In this document: one piece after another, positions 59,826-64,000 of the stretch
Layout: each line of letters opens with the position of its first letter
How positions within the stretch are numbered: the first letter of the stretch is position 1
NCBI RefSeq assembly: GCF_000952155.1
Contig: NZ_JYON01000003.1
Coordinates: forward strand, 227,565-291,564
Length of the DNA: 64,000 bases
Direction of reading: 5' to 3'
Source: Aliterella atlantica CENA595
Lineage (GTDB): Bacteria; Cyanobacteriota; Cyanobacteriia; Cyanobacteriales; Chroococcidiopsidaceae
Notes under the pieces: generated by a model
Databases searched by the model: none
Seen by the model: only the letters and a program-made list of their open reading frames with translations
Told to the model about the DNA's origin: nothing
Program-made: the position numbers and the translations under genes

Positions 59826-61763
59826 TCAAGCAAACATCCCGTTAATAATATCGTGGTAGCGTTCCATCACGACAGATCGTTTAATCTTCAATGTTTGAGT
59901 CATCATGCCATTTTCCAGCGAAAATGGTTCGAGAATAAACTTAAAAGGTCCAATGCGATCGTCAGCGCGATATCCTGGGCGATTTTGCACTTCGCGGGTC
60001 AATTCTTGCCTATATAAGTCCTGAATTACTTTGCTATTAAGAGCAGTTTCAGGGGAAGGCAATAAATCTAGTTGCAAATTTTGATTATCTGCCCATGCTT
60101 GCAACGCTTCTAAATTCGGTACGATCAAAGCACCAAGAAGTCGCTCATCTTGTCCTACCAGCATAATTTGAGCAATGTAGGGCGATCGCAAACAAGCATC
60201 TTCTATCGGCTGCGGTTCGATGTTTTCCCCATTACTCAGCACGATTGTATCTTTGGCTCGTCCGGTAATAATCAAATCGTTTTGCTTGGAAACCCACCCT
60301 AAATCGCCAGTATCAAACCAGCCTTGGGGGCTAATTGCTTTAGCAGTTGCTTCGGGATTTTTGTAATAGCCTTGCATTACCTGATCGCCGCGAATCATGA
60401 CTAAGCCTTGCGTTTCAGGAGGTAAGGGGGCTTTAGTTTCAAGATCGACTATTTGCGTTTCTGTATTGGGTAAAGGTTGACCATCTGCGCCGCGTAAGTT
60501 GCGCCAAGTACGGCGAACGTGAGTTATGGGAGAAGTTTCCGTTAGTCCGTAGCCGCCTAAGATAGTAATACCAACAATTTCATAAAAGTCTTCTAAGTGT
60601 TCGGCGATTGAGCCGCCACCGCTGACTAAAAATTTAACTTGTCCTCCTGTAGCAGCGCGTACTTGTTGATAAACTAATTTATCTGCTACCTGATGAATTA
60701 ACGTTAGCGGGATTGTTTGCAATCCTGCCCAAATTTTCTCCAATGTGGAGTGATGAAGGTTATTTAAATCTAATCCTTGAACTATACGACGGGCAAGAAT
60801 GTAGCGCTGACTTTGAGCAAGTAGAAAATTAATCAACTTTCGCTTTTTAGCTGGCTGTTCCCGAAATTGCTTTTGCACCCCTTCATAAATAGACTCCCAC
60901 AACCGAGGAACGCCTACCATGTAGTAGGGTTGGAAGTCTTTGAGGTCTTTTTTGACAGTGCGAATGTTAGTGTATATCTGCGTGCAACCGTGAGCGAGAG
61001 TAAAGTATTCAAAGCTGCGCTCGTAACAGTGCCAAACTGGCAAAATACTCAGCACTCGTTCCCCTGGTTGGGGTTCAACTACCGCCCTAGCGCCAAAAAC
61101 CTGCGATAGTAGATTGCCATGACTGAGCATTACTCCTTTAGGCATTCCCGAAGTGCCGGAGGTGTACATTAAGGTTGCTAAGTCTTTTTTTTGTAGTTGC
61201 GCTGGTTGTAAGGAATGTTGAGTTCCAAGCTCAATTACTTGGGAAAAGTTAAGGATTTTGACATTGTTAGTCTGTGGTAACTGCTCGTCAGATAATAAAA
61301 TTGCTAGTTTTACTGGCAGCGAGTCGAGGTCTTTAGATAATTTTCGCAGTAAAGCTAAGTCTTGGACGATTAGGGCAACGCTATCGCTGTGAGACAGAAT
61401 ATACAGCAACTCTTCTTTATCTGCTTGCGCCCCGCGTACGGCGTTTACTACACCAATTATCATCATGCCTTGATCGGCAATTAACCAGCGCGGCTGATTA
61501 TCGGCAAATAAAGAAACGCGATCGCCTGTTTTAATCCCTAATGCCTGCAATCCAGCGCCAAATTGCTGAATTTTCTCGGATAACTGGGCGTAGGTTAAAA
61601 CTACTTCTGGTTGCGCGTGAGGATCTCTTAAGGCAATCGTATCGCCAAATTGGGTGCGAGCGATCGCCCAAATTTCCGGTATGGATTGGATTGTCGCCCG
61701 ATCGAGATGTTTTAAATTAGCCTGAGCGTGGTTGGTGGAATTGACTGAAGAGGATTTCAACAT
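59826..61763 (-). CDS. AMP-forming long-chain acyl-CoA/acyl-ACP synthetase
   Basis: A 645-residue adenylate-forming enzyme that activates free fatty acids. The ATP motif YTSGTSGMPKGVMLSHGN, the adenine site GGYGLTETSPITHV and the hinge GWFDTGDLGWVSK followed by ITGRAKDTIVLSNGENIEP are complete, and the C-terminal Lys is in TLKIKRSVVM. In cyanobacteria the corresponding Aas acts as an acyl-ACP synthetase recycling fatty acids from lipids; that is the likeliest role here. The YlqD gene follows 36 bp downstream. The upstream side borders the IS110 element, and the promoter is within 61764-61962. Confidence 0.93.
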   Translation of the reverse strand: MLKSSSVNSTNHAQANLKHLDRATIQSIPEIWAIARTQFGDTIALRDPHAQPEVVLTYAQLSEKIQQFGAGLQALGIKTGDRVSLFADNQPRWLIADQGMMIIGVVNAVRGAQADKEELLYILSHSDSVALIVQDLALLRKLSKDLDSLPVKLAILLSDEQLPQTNNVKILNFSQVIELGTQHSLQPAQLQKKDLATLMYTSGTSGMPKGVMLSHGNLLSQVFGARAVVEPQPGERVLSILPVWHCYERSFEYFTLAHGCTQIYTNIRTVKKDLKDFQPYYMVGVPRLWESIYEGVQKQFREQPAKKRKLINFLLAQSQRYILARRIVQGLDLNNLHHSTLEKIWAGLQTIPLTLIHQVADKLVYQQVRAATGGQVKFLVSGGGSIAEHLEDFYEIVGITILGGYGLTETSPITHVRRTWRNLRGADGQPLPNTETQIVDLETKAPLPPETQGLVMIRGDQVMQGYYKNPEATAKAISPQGWFDTGDLGWVSKQNDLIITGRAKDTIVLSNGENIEPQPIEDACLRSPYIAQIMLVGQDERLLGALIVPNLEALQAWADNQNLQLDLLPSPETALNSKVIQDLYRQELTREVQNRPGYRADDRIGPFKFILEPFSLENGMMTQTLKIKRSVVMERYHDIINGMFA

Positions 61764-61962
61764 AAGGCGATCGCTTTTATAAAGTCAATTTTGATATTTA
61801 TACCTTACTCTGGCTTTTCCTCTAAAAAGTCGTACTCTGTAGCCAGATTTAGTTTTGTCAATCCGTAGTTAGCAAGATAGGCTTATGTACTGAGTAGAAA
61901 GCACTGAGTTTTTGCAGACTCGATATCATTACTAAACATATTTACATTTCGTTGTAAACCTT

Positions 61963-63177
61963 TTAATCAAAGTGCAACTTGAGCCGTAGTTCTCTAAACA
62001 GCAGCGCCGTAGCTTTAAACAACACTCTAGTAAAGCTGTCCTTGCCAGGAATAGACGAATCCTCCGTTCGCAAGGCATCGAACTTCTCGCCCAAAATATG
62101 TCCGATGATTGTATTTAGGCGCTTGGGAGGCTGTGGGGCAATCGTTGATAGCGCCCAAACGTAAAGATGACTGCGAACTATTGACGATCCGTGAAAGCTC
62201 TTTGACTTTTTATCGCCGCTTTGCTTAAGGCTGTAGCTCAAGCCCATGTAAGATTGAAAGCTACGCAGCGAGCGATCGCGCTTTTGGAGTTTTCCTTTTG
62301 CATCTTCTTCCCATTCGATGTAGCGTTTACCATCAATCAGAAATTTCTCGAAGGGGTAAACCTGTGAAAGTATTAAAGCTTGCATTCTTACTCCAAAACC
62401 AAATTGGGCAAATACCTTGAGGTACGGGCTAAATTCGGGATTTTCTAGTAGATGTGCTAGAGCATTGGTAATCTTCTTCTCTCTTAGTTCCAACGTGCAA
62501 ATCGCTGCTGCATGATCGCAAGAAAAGTCGCTAATTTCAATACCCAAAGTTCGAGCTACCGAGCCAGAGCGTTCGTTTTCTATGCGCGTATAAGTATGTA
62601 TGCCAGCAAGAGCGCCCAGCACAGGCGTAAAGCCTAGTTTTTCCGATGCAGTAAACTTGCGAGTCGCAATTTCTGGAAACTCCAAGGTCAATCGCTGGCG
62701 CAACTGGTTAACTAGAACAGTGCGGTTTTTATCTATTTGCTCTAGTTCTAAAAACTTTTGGCGAATGAGGGCTATAGTACCCGACTCAAACGAAATAAAG
62801 CGTTTGCGTCCGTGAATATCGATAAAGCGCTCGTCGAAGTAGCAAAGCGCCAAGCAGAAAGCGTCCTCATCATCGCGTTTGTTGACAAAGCCGTAACTAC
62901 CCCTTTGGTGGGACAGATCGGCATGACCTACCCAGTAAATCGGAATTTGAATGCTTTTGGCAAATTCGCGCCAAAAAGCACTATACCAGTTCCCAGTAGG
63001 TTCCATGACCAGGGCAGTAGGGTTGAGCGACAATAGTTGTTCGATGCCCTCAATACTGGTATTAAGGCGCACAAAATTACGTCGATGTTCGTTGAAGTAG
63101 CGCTTAGGGTTGGGAGGAAAACGATCCAATGCGGAGGCTACGGCAAAAGAGCGACCGATGTCTAAACCGACTATCAT
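61963..63177 (-). CDS. IS110 family recombinase (transposase)
   Basis: A 404-residue DEDD-type recombinase. The RuvC-like N-terminal part holds D5 (IVGLDIG), the Glu in VMEPTGNWY, and the D..D pair in NKRDDEDAFCLAL. The C-terminal Tnp_20 part has FGFGVRMQALILSQ, YMGLSYSLKQSGDKK and SSIVRSHLYVWAL, fitting the region with the nucleophilic Ser of this family. The middle is longer and more divergent than in well-known members, so it is a distant IS110 branch. IS110 enzymes act with a bridge RNA that chooses donor and target DNA; the folded region at 63211-63456 is the candidate. The frame looks intact. Confidence 0.85.
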   Translation of the reverse strand: MIVGLDIGRSFAVASALDRFPPNPKRYFNEHRRNFVRLNTSIEGIEQLLSLNPTALVMEPTGNWYSAFWREFAKSIQIPIYWVGHADLSHQRGSYGFVNKRDDEDAFCLALCYFDERFIDIHGRKRFISFESGTIALIRQKFLELEQIDKNRTVLVNQLRQRLTLEFPEIATRKFTASEKLGFTPVLGALAGIHTYTRIENERSGSVARTLGIEISDFSCDHAAAICTLELREKKITNALAHLLENPEFSPYLKVFAQFGFGVRMQALILSQVYPFEKFLIDGKRYIEWEEDAKGKLQKRDRSLRSFQSYMGLSYSLKQSGDKKSKSFHGSSIVRSHLYVWALSTIAPQPPKRLNTIIGHILGEKFDALRTEDSSIPGKDSFTRVLFKATALLFRELRLKLHFD

Positions 63178-63210
63178 TTATTTAAGGTACTCGTAGGAGA
63201 CGTGTATCTT

Positions 63211-63456
63211 TGGCGACCTCTAGAAGTGCGACTTATGAATCTCCCTGAAGCCAAAACACTGGCTTAATTCGTTGTTTAAGTCACTAGAGGAGTCATGCGT
63301 TGGGGTTGGCTGGCTTGCGAAATGTAAAAGCCATAAATGGCTTATTTCTTATTGGAAGCCAAACCCCAATGTACGACTGCAAGCTTTTTAAAGCTTGACG
63401 CAATAGATCGCGACTCTATTGCGCGACACCCCATCATGCCAGTTGGGGTGTTTCGC
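63211..63456 (-). ncRNA. Candidate bridge RNA of the IS110 element
   Basis: No protein frame is supported between the recombinase start (63177) and the next gene (63478). Instead perfect hairpins follow one another: AAGCCA/TGGCTT (63248-63253 with 63260-63265) inside a CCTCTAG/CTAGAGG pair (63217-63223 with 63284-63290); TTGGGGTT/AACCCCAA (63300-63307 with 63362-63369) enclosing AAGCCAT/ATGGCTT (63328-63343); CAAGCTTT/AAAGCTTG (63380-63397); CGCAATAG/CTATTGCG (63399-63406 with 63416-63423); and ACACCCCA/TGGGGTGT (63426-63433 with 63444-63451). In IS110-group elements the region 5' of the recombinase encodes the bridge RNA, so strand and place fit. Which loops pair with DNA cannot be told here. 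Confidence 0.65.
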
Positions 63457-63477
63457 TAAATGAGTCAGTCTAGCTCG

Positions 63478-63702
63478 TCAGGCGGATTTATCGATGTGGT
63501 TAGTTTCGTTTAAGGCATCAACTAACAATTGGGCTTCGATGCCAACAAGACAATCAAATTCGCCCGTGTCGTAGATGACAACGATTTTCCCTGGTATGTC
63601 ACCAGGTTTAACTTGACGAATTTGAGCCAGATTTAGCCACATCGTCGGCAATTTAACAAAATACACGCTCTTGACCTTGATAAATATGGGGGTTTCAATC
63701 AT
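63478..63702 (-). CDS. Small hypothetical protein
   Basis: A 74-residue protein I do not recognise (MIETPIFIKVKSVYFVKLPT; VKPGDIPGKIVVIYDTGEFD). It appears to be a beta-rich small domain with no signal or membrane segment. It lies downstream of the gene at 63772-63990 on the same strand, 69 bp apart, so the two may be one unit. The IS110 element begins just after its stop. Similar short genes sit in accessory regions of cyanobacterial genomes, as far as I recall. Confidence 0.55.
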   Translation of the reverse strand: MIETPIFIKVKSVYFVKLPTMWLNLAQIRQVKPGDIPGKIVVIYDTGEFDCLVGIEAQLLVDALNETNHIDKSA

Positions 63703-63771
63703 AATCAGTGTTGGTTAATTTTGGCGCGATTGCTTCCTCTTTCCGACGCGGACGCGATCGCTTTAGCTTAT

Positions 63772-63990
63772 CTAAAAGCGGTCAGCGTCGCCCTCATCAA
63801 ATAGCGGGTTATGGTCGTCTGGCATCGCTGATGATGGGGCATCTAATTGTTCGTGGACGAATAGGCGCAACGATCTTACCGTTTCAATTGGATCGTCGCC
63901 AAGCGCTACCTCGGCGGTTGCTTCTAGGCGCTCGGATTCGTAGTTACCTAGGTTTCTGACTGCCTGGTAACTGATAGATGTGATTTTCAT
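63772..63990 (-). CDS. Small acidic hypothetical protein
   Basis: A complete 72-residue acidic protein starting at the ATG 63990 near the window edge (MKITSISYQAVRNLGNYESE; RLEATAEVALGDDPIETVRS). The opening SISYxxxxNLGNYExERLEA is one I associate with short proteins in plasmid, phage-like or accessory loci of cyanobacteria, but I cannot name a function. It is likely co-transcribed with the gene at 63478-63702. Confidence 0.55.
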   Translation of the reverse strand: MKITSISYQAVRNLGNYESERLEATAEVALGDDPIETVRSLRLFVHEQLDAPSSAMPDDHNPLFDEGDADRF

Positions 63991-64000
63991 GTTTGCACTC

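Larger units (their letters stand above)
61963..63456 (-). mobile_element. IS110-type element: recombinase gene plus structured 5' non-coding region
   Basis: This interval joins the recombinase gene with the folded DNA upstream of it; the exact ends lie slightly outside and could not be fixed. IS110 elements have no or tiny terminal inverted repeats, and no flanking duplication was found by eye. It has inserted between the acyl ligase promoter region (61764-61962) and two small genes on its right. Confidence 0.7.

Noticed and set aside
63708..63959. Plus-strand frame of 83 codons
   Set aside because: It is the antisense shadow of the gene at 63772-63990; Arg-rich product typical of a reversed frame.

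Overview
The window is a chromosomal segment of a cyanobacterium. The HIP1 octamer GCGATCGC is scattered through coding and non-coding DNA, and the gene set is typical of the phylum: ycf3, ndhS, hemF, the DUF2499/DUF3593 and DUF3038/DUF4335 pairs, a GuaB3-type IMP dehydrogenase followed by the small RNA Yfr1, a HAS-barrel protein and two PEP-CTERM proteins. The sequence suggests a large-genome, repeat-rich cyanobacterium, but I cannot name the genus. I saw no tRNA, rRNA or CRISPR array.

Left part (1-11.5 kb). A D-Ala-D-Ala carboxypeptidase and a Na+/H+ antiporter are followed by an accessory oxidoreductase island (about 3.1-11.45 kb). Two closely related AraC-type regulators flank an SDR, a secreted alpha/beta hydrolase with a Cys nucleophile, two aldo/keto reductases and a zinc alcohol dehydrogenase. 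Three gene stubs sit among them: the tail of an alcohol dehydrogenase and the first part of two different cupin genes. The set looks like a recruited and partly decayed module for reactive carbonyl or alcohol conversion.

Middle (11.5-43.5 kb). This part is mostly housekeeping and cell-envelope genes: LptC-like protein, NYN/LabA-like protein, metG, an acyltransferase, an FG-GAP-like repeat protein, glutamate dehydrogenase, a THUMP methyltransferase, UDP-glucose dehydrogenase with UDP-glucuronate decarboxylase, a CPA2 antiporter, rodA-ndhS, a TetR/hydrolase operon behind two tandem palindromes, Mrp, hemF, gatC, ycf3, an outer-membrane beta-barrel protein, a rhodanese, UPP synthase and a ferritin-like protein.

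Right part (43.5-64 kb). A STAND NTPase (HTH + NB-ARC + TPR), gamma-glutamyltransferase, mutS2, guaB3 with Yfr1, an orphan GspE/PilB-type ATPase, the pyruvate dehydrogenase E2 and an AMP-forming acyl ligase lead to an IS110-type recombinase. The roughly 250 bp upstream of that recombinase can form a chain of perfect hairpins, which makes a bridge RNA likely. Two small unidentified proteins close the window.

Short tandem repeats are a theme. Heptamer arrays of the CCAGTGA and AATTCGT types and G-rich nonamers lie between genes, but in several places they supply the last residues and stop codon of a protein, or an interdomain linker.
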